This document shows positions 46,816-57,192 of a stretch of DNA of 64,000 nt, in pieces (the stretch's first letter is position 1; each line of letters opens with the position of its first letter). The translations under genes were made by a program, and so were the position numbers. The stretch lies in assembly GCA_031310005.1 (NCBI GenBank), contig CM062386.1, positions 1,984,001 to 2,048,000 on the forward strand. Direction: 5' to 3'. The notes beneath the pieces were generated by a model. That model did no database searches and was not told where the DNA came from. It worked only from the letters and a program-made list of their open reading frames with translations. Source of the stretch: Dactylellina haptotyla (taxonomy: Eukaryota; Ascomycota; Orbiliomycetes; Orbiliales; Orbiliaceae).

Positions 46816-47925
46816 TTAGTATCTGTGTCTTCTCGGCGGCGGGGCTCTAGCCGGCGGCGGGACTCTCGAGTCATTGCTCGCAAACCCACTACTGCTTGAC
46901 GAGTGACTGAAGTAGCTACTACTAGTGTCCGAATACGATCTGCTAGTGCTGGAAGTGGAACTGCTTCCTGTGTAGGAGCTGGTACCGTGAGTGTAGGCCC
47001 CGGCGACAGCGCCTTGGTATTTTGGCTGTTTGTATTCGTGCTTCTTCTCCTTTGTGAATTTGCTAACCAACCAAGCCGCACCAAGACCACCGAGCAGAGC
47101 TTTTCCAACACCACCACCGCCTCCGTGCTTCTTTTCGGTCGTAACAGTGGTAGTAGAATGGTGGCTGTGGCGATGGCGGTTAGCAGCGAAGGCACCACCA
47201 GCAAGAGCAAGCGGAATATAACTTTTCCAAGTTTTACGTTCTTCATGGGAACTGTCAGAAGAGTGGGAGCGGCCTCCGAAGGCGGCACAGATACCGTACA
47301 GACAGCACCAGAGGAGCAGAAGACCCAGAAGACCCAGACCACCAATGACACCACCAATAATGCCACCAATCTGTCCTGCTGTAAGACCGCCGCCGCCACT
47401 AGTAACGGGGACAGGGACAGGGACACCATTGGTTCCGGTGGGGATGGCAGTGATGAAAGATCCAGTGGTAGTGCCAGGATTCTGGGTGATGGTGCCAGTG
47501 GGTTGAGTTGGAGGAATGAGAGTTCCAGTGGCAGTGTTACCAGGTGTATTCCCAGGAGTGTACCCGGGAGTGTTTCCTGGGGTGTTATTTCCAGGCGTTA
47601 TTCCTGGAGTTGGGAGAGGAGTTACTCCTGGTGTCACATTGGCGCCACCGCCGATGGAAACAACAACGACGGTGGGGTTTGGATTGACAGTGTATGTGAA
47701 TACAGCTGCGGTGACGACCTGGTAGTTCGGATCACCGGCGGGCTTGCAGTTGAAGCCGGACGCGGTGCTGGCATCGTAGACGCAGGATTCGCCTGGGAGA
47801 CAGCAGAAGGCGGCGCAGACGGTCGAGCCGGAAGCACAGTATTGGCGTTTCGTCAGGTCCACCAGTGGAGCTGCGACTGCGAGGGACGCCGAGAGGAAGA
47901 GAGGGAGAGCCGTCGATATTCTCAT
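46816..47925 (-). CDS. Signal-peptide, Cys-cluster, single-pass membrane protein, 369 aa
   Basis: Single exon. A signal peptide (about 1-18) is followed by a KR processing-type site at 26-27. A compact six-Cys region has cysteines at 30, 37, 41, 42, 48 and 60. A TPG/NTPG-rich repeat stretch (about 97-135) and a Thr/Pro linker lead to a glycine-zipper transmembrane helix at about 186-214 (GGIIGGVIGGLGLLGLLLLW). The cytosolic part is rich in His/Ser, has a short second hydrophobic stretch (GKALLGGLGAAWLVSKF), a Ser/Tyr-rich segment and ends PPPARAPPPRRHRY. Known: the layout of extracellular Cys cluster, glycosylated stalk, one TM and short tail recalls fungal wall-stress sensors. The Cys pattern is not WSC, so this is analogy only. 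The large frames on the opposite strand are repeat artefacts. Confidence 0.75.
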   Translation of the reverse strand: MRISTALPLFLSASLAVAAPLVDLTKRQYCASGSTVCAAFCCLPGESCVYDASTASGFNCKPAGDPNYQVVTAAVFTYTVNPNPTVVVVSIGGGANVTPGVTPLPTPGITPGNNTPGNTPGYTPGNTPGNTATGTLIPPTQPTGTITQNPGTTTGSFITAIPTGTNGVPVPVPVTSGGGGLTAGQIGGIIGGVIGGLGLLGLLLLWCCLYGICAAFGGRSHSSDSSHEERKTWKSYIPLALAGGAFAANRHRHSHHSTTTVTTEKKHGGGGGVGKALLGGLGAAWLVSKFTKEKKHEYKQPKYQGAVAGAYTHGTSSYTGSSSTSSTSRSYSDTSSSYFSHSSSSSGFASNDSRVPPPARAPPPRRHRY

Positions 47926-50900
47926 TTTGAGGGTTTGTGTGAGATTGAGATGGGAGGTTTGAAGGTTGTGCGCCTGTCTGTTGGGTAGACCTGGCGGCTG
48001 AAAGCGACTTTCAGCAAAATTTCAGGAACGGTTGTACCTGAGATGATGTTCTGATCGAATGAACGACAGAAGAAGAGCGAATAGCCCTCGGTGTGCGACT
48101 ATGAATGATATTGGGTTTTTGGAAATGCGACGGGCTGGAGAATTCTCGGTGGCTGAACAGCCCGACAACCTTCGCGGCGATCCGAAGACTAGCTGGAAAC
48201 TAACTAACGAAGGAGCGTAACCGGCGTCTTTCGGGGTGGGATGAGACCGAGGAAGACCAGTCGTATACGTAGCAACGAACGTCTGTGTTATATGTTGACG
48301 ACTCGACGACTACGAGGATAGCTACAGAGGTCGCTTCGAAGGCACAACCTGTCGATGGGCAGAAAACGAGTCGACGGAAAGAATACGTGAGGAGAAGTGG
48401 AGGCGGAGGAGAGAGAGAGAGAGGCTAAGAGGAAAGAAAGAGGCGGGAATGGATGGGGAGGAGGTGTGGATGGTGGATGGTGGATGATGGAATGATGTTG
48501 GTGAATGTCCCCAGGACCGGCGGCGATGGCAGGCAATTAACTGGGTGAACCTGTCAACAGCAGGCGCAGGTGCAGGCGGGTCCGGTTGCTACGTTGGCCG
48601 CGTTGTCATGAAGTCCGAGACAGGCTGTTAACCGGGCTGGGAAGCTGTCCCATGCTGGCACTTTTGTGGTAGCAAAGAGGAGGCAGAAGTGGAGAAGGCG
48701 GAGATGTGTTGCGGGCTGTTGCTATGCGACCCGCAGCGCCTGCGACTTGTTTACCCGCCCGAAATTGCGGTGGTTGGGCTGGCAACACACCAAACCACCG
48801 CCCATCGCCTTGCCTCTTTCGGCAACGCATCGCCGCAGCTGATCTCGCCCGCCTTCGCTCTTCTTGAATACCGCCTGCTGCCTCTTGTCGACGGGGTAAT
48901 CAAACGGCCCTTGAGCCTCTCTGCGTCTTTGCCGCCTCCTTTCCGTCCTCTTCGTTTTATAATTCCGGAGTCCCGTTCGAAATGCGCCTTCAATTCTTTT
49001 CTCTTGTGCGCAAACTAGACTACTGGGCAGCTGTGCGCTGGCAGCATGCATGGGAAGCTACCCTGGTACCTGGGCCTTGGCAGCCTGCACCGCAACATTA
49101 TCTTATCACTCCCACCCCGAAAACAGCAGCTCGATGCCTCGTCTCCATGACCCACTGCTGGTTCAGCCCAGTCGCATATATATAGAGTTTCTTCCTTCCC
49201 TCAGAAACTTCTCTCGCCGTCGGTTACGTCGGTGTCTTACATTTTGAAGAAATTTTCATCTTCTCCTTCGACGCGCTCTGTTTACGCCCGCCAATGCGAC
49301 ATAGCTACTCATCTTATATTGCGAAAGCAAAATTAAACCAGGTTCGCAATGGAGAATCTCGGCATCTAGAGCTGGTAGGAAGCAAATAACACAAACAGTC
49401 CCCCAATTTCGTTCTGTTTTCTGTGCCGCAAGCCACTGTAGCTCGCCAGTCACTTCGGTAATAATACGAATACGGATTTATACGTAGAAAGATAAATCTA
49501 ACAGGAGATTGCGGCAGAGCGGTTGCGGAAGCTTCTTTCCACACAAACATATTCTACCCTTATTTTAAAACGACCCAAGGCGGAATTTATGAGTATTATA
49601 ATTATCATTATATCTACAGTGCAATTACTGGGTTCCCAATTGTTGGTCTCCCGCTCGTAAATCGTTGCTGCCAAATCATAACATGTAACTGCGCGCGCAA
49701 TCTGCGTTCCTGCGAAGGTTGTGAATCTCATTCCATAGCCAAAACTAGACCTACCATCTTTAGTAACTTCGGCGGGTACCTTGCGCAAGCGTGCAGAATA
49801 TTTAAATTCTTCCTCTTTCCCATTTGTGACCTCATCGCCCAATACCAAATCCTCATCGAGAAGGTCTGCAGTTTTAGTCCCGGTGGCCGAAGCTCGTTCC
49901 GAAGGTGCGAGGACGCATTATTATCCGATGAAACCCCAGCCCATAAAAAACCAGGTACTATCTAAAACTAGATCGGATGGCGCATCTATATTGATAACGC
50001 GTCGAATAAAACTCTGCAGGCTGGATCTCGGATAGGATTTAAACAACGTTCGCCGCATGAATAAATCGTCAGGCGTAAATTCGGACGTCGCGTCTCTATT
50101 GGTCTTGCTCCAGCCAGTGTCAATTGTGTTGTTGCATGGCAGACGTCATAGGCCTCAATGCTAATTCTACTATTGTGTTGCTGCCGTCTCCAGTTCACAG
50201 TCTCTCGACTTCTCTCGAGTTCAAATCTATGAGGCTTCTGAAACGCTACATGCACTTCGATCCGGGGAAACCCGAATTATAGACCCATTATGCTTATAAC
50301 AACCGTGCTCATGTACGAGGGGACATCGATCTCGAAATCAAATCCACAAATCTAAACCCCAACAAGCGTTGTATGCCTAGGTGCATATGCAACCCCGTAA
50401 ACCAATATCTTACTTATCCGGCCGAGAGAGCTACCCTTCAAGATCCATTTTGAAAGATCTGAATACGATCCTGTAACCATAACCATATGTCAATGCAGTG
50501 TATTCGGAGCCTCCGAAACCAAACACCTGGAATTTCAACTCTCGCTAGCGGACGTTTGGGTGGTAGCGAATGTCACCATCAAAACCTGCAATCACGCCTT
50601 CGAAGAACGGAATTTCAACGCTCGCAAATATGCGACGAGTCCAAAGGACTCGGGGCAAGTACGTAATAGCACACCGTTCGGTAGCCGGAACGCTCGACTT
50701 TCTCGTGTGCCCCCACCAGAAAAAGATAAGATATCGGCCAAGTGAGCTTGCCTTGAACAAGATCTCCTTGAGGTTTTCTTGGGGCCTTGGTCTAGGGTTC
50801 CCTGTAGACACGTCCGAATTAGGACAAAATCGACCACTCCCACGTTCACCTGCTGCCCCAATTGCACCACCGTTAAAGAAACACCATTAAGAAAAACTCT

Positions 50901-51377
50901 TTTCGAAATCTAAATCATGGCAAAGTCAAATTTAAAATTTTTTTATCTAGCGGCCGCGCTACACACCTCCAAATGTGCACCCTCCACATGGGATGCATCA
51001 TAGATCCCAGGGATGGGCCAATGGGAGGTATTCCTTGTCGCTCACGTCACTCCGCTATGGAATGTTGCACTATAGCTGGGTGTCGGTGAAACCCTGCTAG
51101 TCAAGCTGGGGCAACTTCGCAAAATAATTGAGACGGAAGATCAGGGACGGCGAGAGGTATAAAGCAAACCGTTGTCGCGGGGTTAGACCCCTTCGAGAAA
51201 GCCCTCGAGATCTGTACACCGAGGAAGTAAGGGATCTTCGCTTTTCAAATAGTGCCCGTGAACCTTCGAAATCCCATATCAAGGCACAGAAGTCCGCGGG
51301 TTGGTCCTGTCTTCGAAAGTTCCATTCATGCTGCAGTTGTTTCCGCATCTGAGAGTCCTCTTCATCCGGCTTCGAAA
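47926..51377. other. Intergenic region with divergent promoters
   Basis: Divergent region between the minus-strand membrane-protein gene and the plus-strand amino-acid permease. A GA-dinucleotide run lies at about 48410-48423 and GGTGGAT repeats at about 48466-48485. A GC-richer part at 48540-49020 has several overlapping frames that contradict one another. The minus-strand frame at 50545-50811 has no known motif. No gene is supported. Confidence 0.4.
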
Positions 51378-53106
51378 ATGGCTGTAACTGCCAGTCTTAC
51401 CCCCGCCGAAGAGCGGAAGAAATCATACGATGTTAACGACGCAGATAAAGATCTCGAAAACGCCAGTTCTAACGATTCTGCATCGGATCTCGTGGCATTG
51501 CAGATAAAAGAAGAGGCGAATGCAGCGATTAAGTATAGATCCTGCTCGTGGCAGAAGGTTCGGGCCTCCATCAATAATGTCATCGAAGCTATCCATAAAG
51601 CTAATCAAAAGTCAATAGACTGCGGCACTCCTATTCTCAGAATACATCTGTCTCGCCATTCTGTCCTTCCCTTACTCTTATGCGATCCTCGGCCTCGTAC
51701 CCGGCTTAATCCTCACTATAGCCGTCGCCGCGAGCGTTCTCTATACCTCGCTCGTGCTGTGGAAATTCTGCCTGCGCAACCCACAACTCCGCGATGTCTG
51801 CGACATCGGCCAGAAACTCTTCTGGGGCTCTGAGATTGCATGGTGGCTTACTGCTGCAGCATTCCTGCTCAATAACACCTTCATTCAAGCACTCCATGTA
51901 CTCGTCGGCGCCAAGTACCTAAATACGATCACAGACCACTCTCAGTGCACGATCGTGTTCGCGGTGATCACCACCCTCATCTGCTTTGTGCTCAGCATGC
52001 CGAGAACTTTTTCGAGTATGAGCCATTTCGCTACGGGTAGTGCGTTCTTCACCTTCATCGCCGTGTTGCTCTGTATCATCTTCGCGGGTATCCAGGAACA
52101 CCCGAATAAGTATGTCGAAGGTATAGAGCCGACCTGGCGTGCGTTCCCCGAAAAGGGTACCACGTTTGTAGCTGCCATGGGTGCTTTTTTGAACATCAGT
52201 TATACTTTCATCGGACAAATCGCCCTACCGAGTTTTATTGCTGAGATGGAGGTGAGTTTGAACACAGTATACTTCAACGTTACTAAACCGGTAGACTTTA
52301 AATACTTACGATGTTCCTTTTTAGAACCCTAAGGATTTCCCGAAAGCGTTATGGGCCGTCACCATCGCCGAAATAATAATTTTCAGTCTCGCGGGTTCCA
52401 TCGTCTATGTCTACGTCGGTAATGAATACTATACCGCTCCGGCATTCGGCAGTCTATCCACGACATACAAGAAAGTAGCCTACTCGTTCGCCGTGCCAAC
52501 AATCATCTTCCTGGGTATACTCTACGCCTCGCTCTCCGCTAGATTCGTATTCTTCAGAATCTTTCATAATTCGAGACATAAGAACGAGCATACGCTCGTC
52601 GGATGGAGCTCTTGGGCAGGGATATTGTTTGTGACCTGGGTGCTGGCGTTTATTATCGCGGAGGTCATTCCGTTCTTCTCCGATTTGCTGGGATTGATGA
52701 GCAGTGTCTTTGATAGGTGGGTTTAACTCCTAGATAATGTAATCATTGGGGAAAAATATTGCTAACAAAGGAGGTTGAAAATCGTGTAGTTTCTTCGGTT
52801 TTATTTTCTGGGGTATGGCGTGGATCAACTTGCGACAGCAGGATTACGGACCGGGATGGATTAGCAAGCTCACCTTCAAAGAGAAGCTGGGTTTCGCACT
52901 CAATCTCTTTTTGATAGCTGTGGGGATATTCTTTTTAACCGTTGGAACATATGTAAGTTGCCTTTTCCGCTTTTCTTATCCTACCTCAAATAATTCCGGC
53001 TCGGTGCATGGCTAACGTGTGGCAGTCTGTGGTGGAAAACATCATCACCGACTTTCGAACGGATTCTCTTTCTGGAGTGTTTACGTGCGCCTCAAACGGA
53101 CAGTAA
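51378..53106 (+). CDS. Amino-acid permease, AAAP family (fungal Mtr-like), 482 aa, five exons
   Basis: Exons are 51378-51557, 51619-52251, 52325-52716, 52790-52952 and 53026-53106. Introns are 61-73 nt and in phase. A hydrophilic N-terminus of about 58 residues leads to RSCSWQKTAALLFSEYICLAIL, the start of the transporter fold, with SFPYSYAILG in TM1. About 11 membrane segments follow, including GAKYLNTITDHSQCTIVF, FIGQIALPSFIAEME-NPKDFPKALWAV (a family hallmark, split by intron 2) and GNEYYTAPAFGSLS. The C-terminus NIITDFRTDSLSGVFTCASNGQ is typical. Known: the family imports neutral and aromatic amino acids with protons across the plasma membrane. The exact substrate is not readable. Intron 1 has a non-standard GTTCGG donor but removes the only frame conflict. 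The downstream neighbours are unrelated small genes. Confidence 0.9.
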
Positions 53107-53279
53107 GGTCGGATACCGGGGGGCGCTTTATTTTTAAAAAATTTACATCGGATATTACGAAACCTAAGTTTTTGTTTTTTATTTTATATGTTGGATATCA
53201 TCTTGATGTCGAAAATGAGTGAAACTCTATATACCGAAACAAATGATGAATATTTGCTTAATTGCACATTATCACGGGG

Positions 53280-53287
53280 TATAAATA
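53280..53287 (+). promoter_or_regulatory. TATA-box candidate of the gene at 53442
   Basis: TATAAATA, 162 bases before the start codon of the first seven-Cys/His mini-protein gene. Confidence 0.4.
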
Positions 53288-53441
53288 ACCCTGGCCGGTG
53301 TCTATCTACCTCTCTCGCCTTTTACATGCAATTTGAAATCATATTTCTCGCATCTGAAACCCCTAGATTAGCAACATACCAAGAGCTATTCACCCAGGTC
53401 CTCAAACTTGAGTACCCAACACCGTTGAAAAATTCAAAAAA

Positions 53442-53660
53442 ATGTGTCACCGCAATGTCCGTAACCACGCCTGTTGGCATCAATGGACCGATAACATAAT
53501 CTACAAATGTAGAGACGCTAGAATTCGCGGCTCTAGTTGCCGAAAGATACGTGATATTCAAAGCTACTCGGACCGCGCCTGCGCACACTGCGCGGGTGGC
53601 TATACCGTTGCTCCGATTTGTACTGTAGGACGGCGACGCCCTCGCGTATTTTTGGCTTGA
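53442..53660 (+). CDS. Cys/His mini-protein A, 72 aa
   Basis: Unrecognised family, single exon. The pattern is M-C2-H3, C11-x-H13, C23-R, C33, then C47-x2-C50-x-GG, followed by an unrelated basic tail ending RRRPRVFLA. The same pattern recurs in the gene at 53996 (MCH; C-x-H after eight or nine residues; Y(K/R)CR; C; C-x2-C; GG). Such spaced C/H ligands suggest one or two structural zinc sites. There is no signal peptide, so it is probably intracellular. A TATA candidate lies upstream, and AATG context with A-rich sequence precedes the start. Coding status is supported mainly by the paralogy. Codon use is not strongly biased, and the last 20 residues do not match the sister gene and may be read-through of decayed sequence. 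Confidence 0.5.
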   Translation: MCHRNVRNHACWHQWTDNIIYKCRDARIRGSSCRKIRDIQSYSDRACAHCAGGYTVAPICTVGRRRPRVFLA

Positions 53661-53864
53661 GGTTTAGTTGGATTGGGGTATCAAGGATGCACCGGAGGGT
53701 CGAGGGTTTCGGCGAGGAGCAGATGTATTGTTGGATTTATATCGCGCATGCTCTGTATTCTGCTTATCTGCATTTGAATTTTACGATTTTACGATTTTCT
53801 TGTGGAATGTGTTTCAGATATTAGAGTTCTATATGATCTAGGATATTTTTCAGGTTACATTCAG

Positions 53865-53872
53865 TATATAAG
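53865..53872 (+). promoter_or_regulatory. TATA-box candidate of the gene at 53996
   Basis: TATATAAG, 131 bases before the start codon of the second mini-protein gene. The spacing is close to that of the sister gene. Confidence 0.4.
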
Positions 53873-53995
53873 AAGCTCTATAGCCGAGGCTAGGACTGAA
53901 GGTATTATAAATATTATAAACTCATAGAAGTGGAATTCAGAGGTGCCATTATAGGTAAAATTAGTGTGTAGACGAACAACACATGGAAAACGCTC

Positions 53996-54184
53996 ATGTG
54001 TCATTGGACGATTAAGATTGAATACGATTGCAACCACAAATCTCGCGATGAAGCAACATACAGATGCCGCGGACCCAGAGCTCACCCTTGCGATGATATT
54101 CTAAACGCTGAGTACAGGAAATACGCGGACCTATTGTGTCCGATTTGCCAATTGGCGGGCGGGAGGATGCCGTGGCCGAATTAA
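53996..54184 (+). CDS. Cys/His mini-protein B, 62 aa
   Basis: Paralogue of the gene at 53442, on the same strand and 335 bases downstream. Ligand-like residues are C2, H3, C12, H14, C24, C32, C48 and C51, giving C-x9-C-x-H-x9-C-x7-C-x15-C-x2-C. Shared non-Cys residues are MCH, Y(K/R)CR, the arginine after it, an Ile in the middle and the GG after the last cysteine. YRKYADLLCPICQLAGG has the look of a zinc-ribbon knuckle (CPxC). There is no signal peptide. Known: small ascomycete proteins starting MC-x(n)-C-x-H are common but functionally unassigned. This copy looks more intact than copy A, since it ends soon after the motif. It could act as a zinc-binding adaptor or regulator, which is inference. 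Confidence 0.6.
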   Translation: MCHWTIKIEYDCNHKSRDEATYRCRGPRAHPCDDILNAEYRKYADLLCPICQLAGGRMPWPN

Positions 54185-54770
54185 TCTGAGATGCTTATTT
54201 GGATCAGCGGTTGGAAGAGGGCTGAAGCAAGCTAACCTTAAGTTGAATCGGGGTAGGAATGCGAAAATTCAATAGGAACACTGGGGCTTGGGAATGGGAT
54301 ATTTCGGATGCGGATTTTGTCTCTCGATGTTATAGGCTATGGTATTTGGTGAATATAATGTGAGCTCGGAAGGCCATTTGAAAATTTTTGAGGGATGAAA
54401 ATGGCTTGATAATCCGATTATACTGCAGGATTACTCTTCTTGGTTTCGGTGTATCGATAGATGCATGTCGATGGTGCAGTGGTTTGATCCAAGATCACCA
54501 AATCTTGAAGCTCGTCGTATTGCCCTGTCTGGTTAAAACTACCCTTGCCGTGTGAGAATGTTGCACAGGTGTGGGCTGTGTGACACAACACATTGCCCTT
54601 TTGGTCAGATTCCGAGTCTGGATGTCAGCAGTGGGTCATGGTGCGGCACCTAGTCTTAGTCTGGCATTAAAACAACCTCGTCGGTGAAAATCCCAAGGCT
54701 GGATACTTAGCCTACTTGGAGGAATTCCAGCTATCTTACGCGAAAGGCGGTGCAGATCAACTCCGGCAGA
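54185..54770. other. Spacer and promoter of the gene at 54983
   Basis: Nearly 600 bases without an open frame of interest. It leads into a TATATAAG box at 54771 and a leader with a long CAATACAAAATACC-type start context. Confidence 0.4.
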
Positions 54771-54778
54771 TATATAAG
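54771..54778 (+). promoter_or_regulatory. TATA-box candidate of the gene at 54983
   Basis: TATATAAG, 212 bases before the start codon. The intervening sequence is CA/TC-rich without upstream ATG codons near the start, as expected for a 5' untranslated region. Confidence 0.5.
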
Positions 54779-54982
54779 CGTTCAAGTTTAAAAATCTGGC
54801 CCGGGCCCTGTTTTTGTGTTTTTTGAGATTCTATTCTTCTTTAATTACCGTCAATTCGGATTCGCGACTTTCGCGGTCACTTATTTCATAGACATTCGGC
54901 TTACTCGACTACATATCGGATCGCACCGGAACGCGAAAATCTTGTACACTTCATCAATACAAAATACCTTTAATCTCTAAAA

Positions 54983-55270
54983 ATGTCAATTCCATCAACT
55001 ACCACTGTCGACGAGTATTTTACTGTTCCTACTCCCCGTCCGTCGACCTCTCCGAGTATGGAGTATACGCGGTCGTGGGTTGAGAACAAAGAAACAACGT
55101 ATGGTTCCAACGTGGAGAAAACAGATGCTTCAACGGTATCTTCTCGGATACAAAACTCCCTGAGTTCCATATCACATTGCTTCCAAGCTACGGGATGGGC
55201 GTTATGTTGTTGTGGATGTCTGCCATGTAACTGCCTCTATTCGGCGTGCACAGGGAAAAGACTGCCATAG
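54983..55270 (+). CDS. Small protein with Cys-dense C-terminus, 95 aa
   Basis: Single exon. The N-terminal 65 residues are hydrophilic, rich in Ser, Thr and Pro (MSIPSTTTVDEYFTVPTPRP), with no signal peptide. The last 30 carry WALCCCGCLPCNCLYSACTGKRLP, seven cysteines in fifteen residues. Known: a Cys-dense end like this in small soluble proteins (PLAC8- or CYSTM-like) is often palmitoylated or membrane-associated. The spacing here fits neither family exactly. TATA box, leader and AAAATG context support expression. Function is unknown. It lies in a run of four small Cys-rich genes. Confidence 0.6.
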   Translation: MSIPSTTTVDEYFTVPTPRPSTSPSMEYTRSWVENKETTYGSNVEKTDASTVSSRIQNSLSSISHCFQATGWALCCCGCLPCNCLYSACTGKRLP

Positions 55271-56753
55271 CACGCCTAGTGTTCCTACCAACTGGCGCGG
55301 GACCTATATATATATGCATATGCGACCGTCAAGATCACGAGCAGCCACGCCCGAAAGTTCCGATTGACTATACGCATGCGCAATATTGTGCGGTTCGAAC
55401 CGACTGTCACGAAGGGCGGTAGTAAAGGCGCACTGCGAACCGCACGCCGCTATAACAGGAATGTTACGCGGGCATGGGTGATACAAACTGGCAGAGGCGA
55501 GAATATGCCTACCTAATCGAGGAAGATCTCATTGAATCAACGCAGTGGTCAGGAATCAGCGATATAGATGGCATCCTCGAATAAAATGCCAACTTCTTTG
55601 TGTACGATCTCGCGCATTTCGCGACACAACATGAATCGGTGGGCCGGCTGATAAGCGCCTGATTGGACTTGATTTTTGTTGTCGCTAAATCCAAAATGAA
55701 ACTGTTTGACTGGTAGTGATCCCGGTACTCGCGATTGAACAAGAGATGGAATATCATTATAATAGGGGCCATTAACTCCATTATACAGCATCTTTTCTAA
55801 AACTCAAGAGAACTAGATTTGAGTGTTAATTTGCCCTCTGAACGATATACAGTAGATAGTACTTAGAAGAAATATAATCTCCATTAATAAGTCATCAATT
55901 GAAAGAATAAACGCTGCTGGTAGAAGATGAATGATGAAAAGGGAGTGTGAGTTCACGAGATCGTTTTTGCCAGAGCTTTTATGGTCTGGTGCAACTTTCC
56001 CAGCTAGTTATTGCGATATCATATTCGGGATCTAGGGGACTATTGTCACTTGATCCATTTAAACACCTTCAAATCACTCCATCTTACCCGACTCTGGCAC
56101 TGGTTTTGGATAATATAGTGTTGATAGCGACGCGCCGTCGGCGACTTATAACTCGATTTACAGCCCATACTAGATATTACTAGCTTCCAAACAAGCGCTG
56201 GTATCGATACCGTGATAGCGGCAGTGGTCAGCTTGTCTTGTACAATGACCGTGGCACTCATAAGTTCTAGGATTATTAGAGTGATATGGCTCACGTGAAT
56301 TTCATATTCAAGAAGAAAATGCATTTAAATGCAACAAACAAAAGTGTTGCTGATGTGAACATCATTAGGACGAAGAGACTTCAAATGTCCTTCGAGTTCT
56401 AAAAATAACATAGCGTAGCAGATGGCGAGCATACACTTGCGATAGGACTGCCAGAGCCATGATATATCTGCACCTATTTTTAACTTTTTAGACGATACTG
56501 ATTTTCGGACCGTTTCGTGTTGAATTTTGTAGGTTCCGACAATAATCCTTACGTAAATAATTATAAAAGGTGTATCTCGGCAGACCAACGAACGTGTGTC
56601 CCTCTATATTAGACCGGGATATGGTTGAGACGATCCGACGGTTATGCAGTTACATGGGTGTGGATGAATTGTATATCCTCATCAGTATCATCTTGGCGAG
56701 TTCTCGTATTAACCACGTCAAAATGAAACCCAAGGCCCCACCGACCCTATCAG
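55271..56753. other. Spacer between small genes
   Basis: AT-rich in most of its length. Frames on both strands (55509-55791, 56046-56588, minus; 55947-56183, plus) have no motif. A TTCGAACC at about 55400 recalls a tRNA T-loop, but no paired arms surround it. No gene is supported. Confidence 0.4.
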
Positions 56754-56761
56754 TATATAAA
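56754..56761 (+). promoter_or_regulatory. TATA-box candidate of the gene at 56873
   Basis: TATATAAA, 119 bases before the start codon of the ten-cysteine secreted protein gene. The leader between them is T/C-rich. Confidence 0.5.
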
Positions 56762-56872
56762 GTAACAGAAGGCACACTGATAGCTTCGGTCTACATTGTC
56801 AGGTACCTCTTAATTAAGGCTACGTTAGTTTCTTTGGTGTCAGATTTTCTTTCAACTTCCTCTTAAAACACC

Positions 56873-57192
56873 ATGAAGTTTTCGTCCGTCGCTACCTTAG
56901 CTCTGGCCGCAGCTGTCACTGCTTCTCCTATCGTAGCTCCTGTTGAGAATGGTTAGATTTCCTCAGACTGAATTTCTAGCCTATATGGTTCACTACCTCG
57001 CTAACAAAATTTACAGGCGAGCTTGTAAAGCGTGATTGTCCTGTCGGTACAACCGCATACACGAATTGCGCAAGAGCATGTTACTACAGATACTCAGCGC
57101 AGTCCCCTTGTGCACCAGCAATCTGCCAACTGATTGCTGAGTATGTCGCCAAATGTAATCAGTGTTGCATTGATAAATGTAACCTATGTTAA
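56873..57192 (+). CDS. Ten-cysteine secreted preproprotein, 84 aa, two exons
   Basis: Too interrupted to show as one frame. Exons 56873-56951 and 57017-57192 flank a 65-nt intron (GTTAGA...ACAG, branch GCTAAC). The protein has a signal peptide (MKFSSVATLALAAAVTAS), a short pro-region and a KR processing site at residues 31-32. A 52-residue mature chain follows, beginning DCPVG, with cysteines at 34, 44, 48, 58, 63, 73, 76, 77, 81 and 84 (an even number, consistent with five disulfides). Adjacent CC at 76-77 and C-x3-C spacing suggest a knotted, helical fold. Known: fungal candidate effectors and small antifungal proteins share signal, Kex2 site and 8-10 cysteines. The spacing matches no family I can name. 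Exact phase, splice sites and promoter make coding likely. Function (host-directed effector, antimicrobial or toxin-like) is inference. Confidence 0.75.

Noticed and set aside
46722-47988. Plus-strand 361-codon frame (46903-47988) and minus-strand 235-codon frame (46722-47429)
   Set aside because: Both overlap the 369-aa membrane protein gene in other frames and derive from its low-complexity codons. Neither shows a domain.
55380-55440. TTCGAACC resembling a tRNA T-loop
   Set aside because: No acceptor, D or anticodon arms can be paired around it on either strand.
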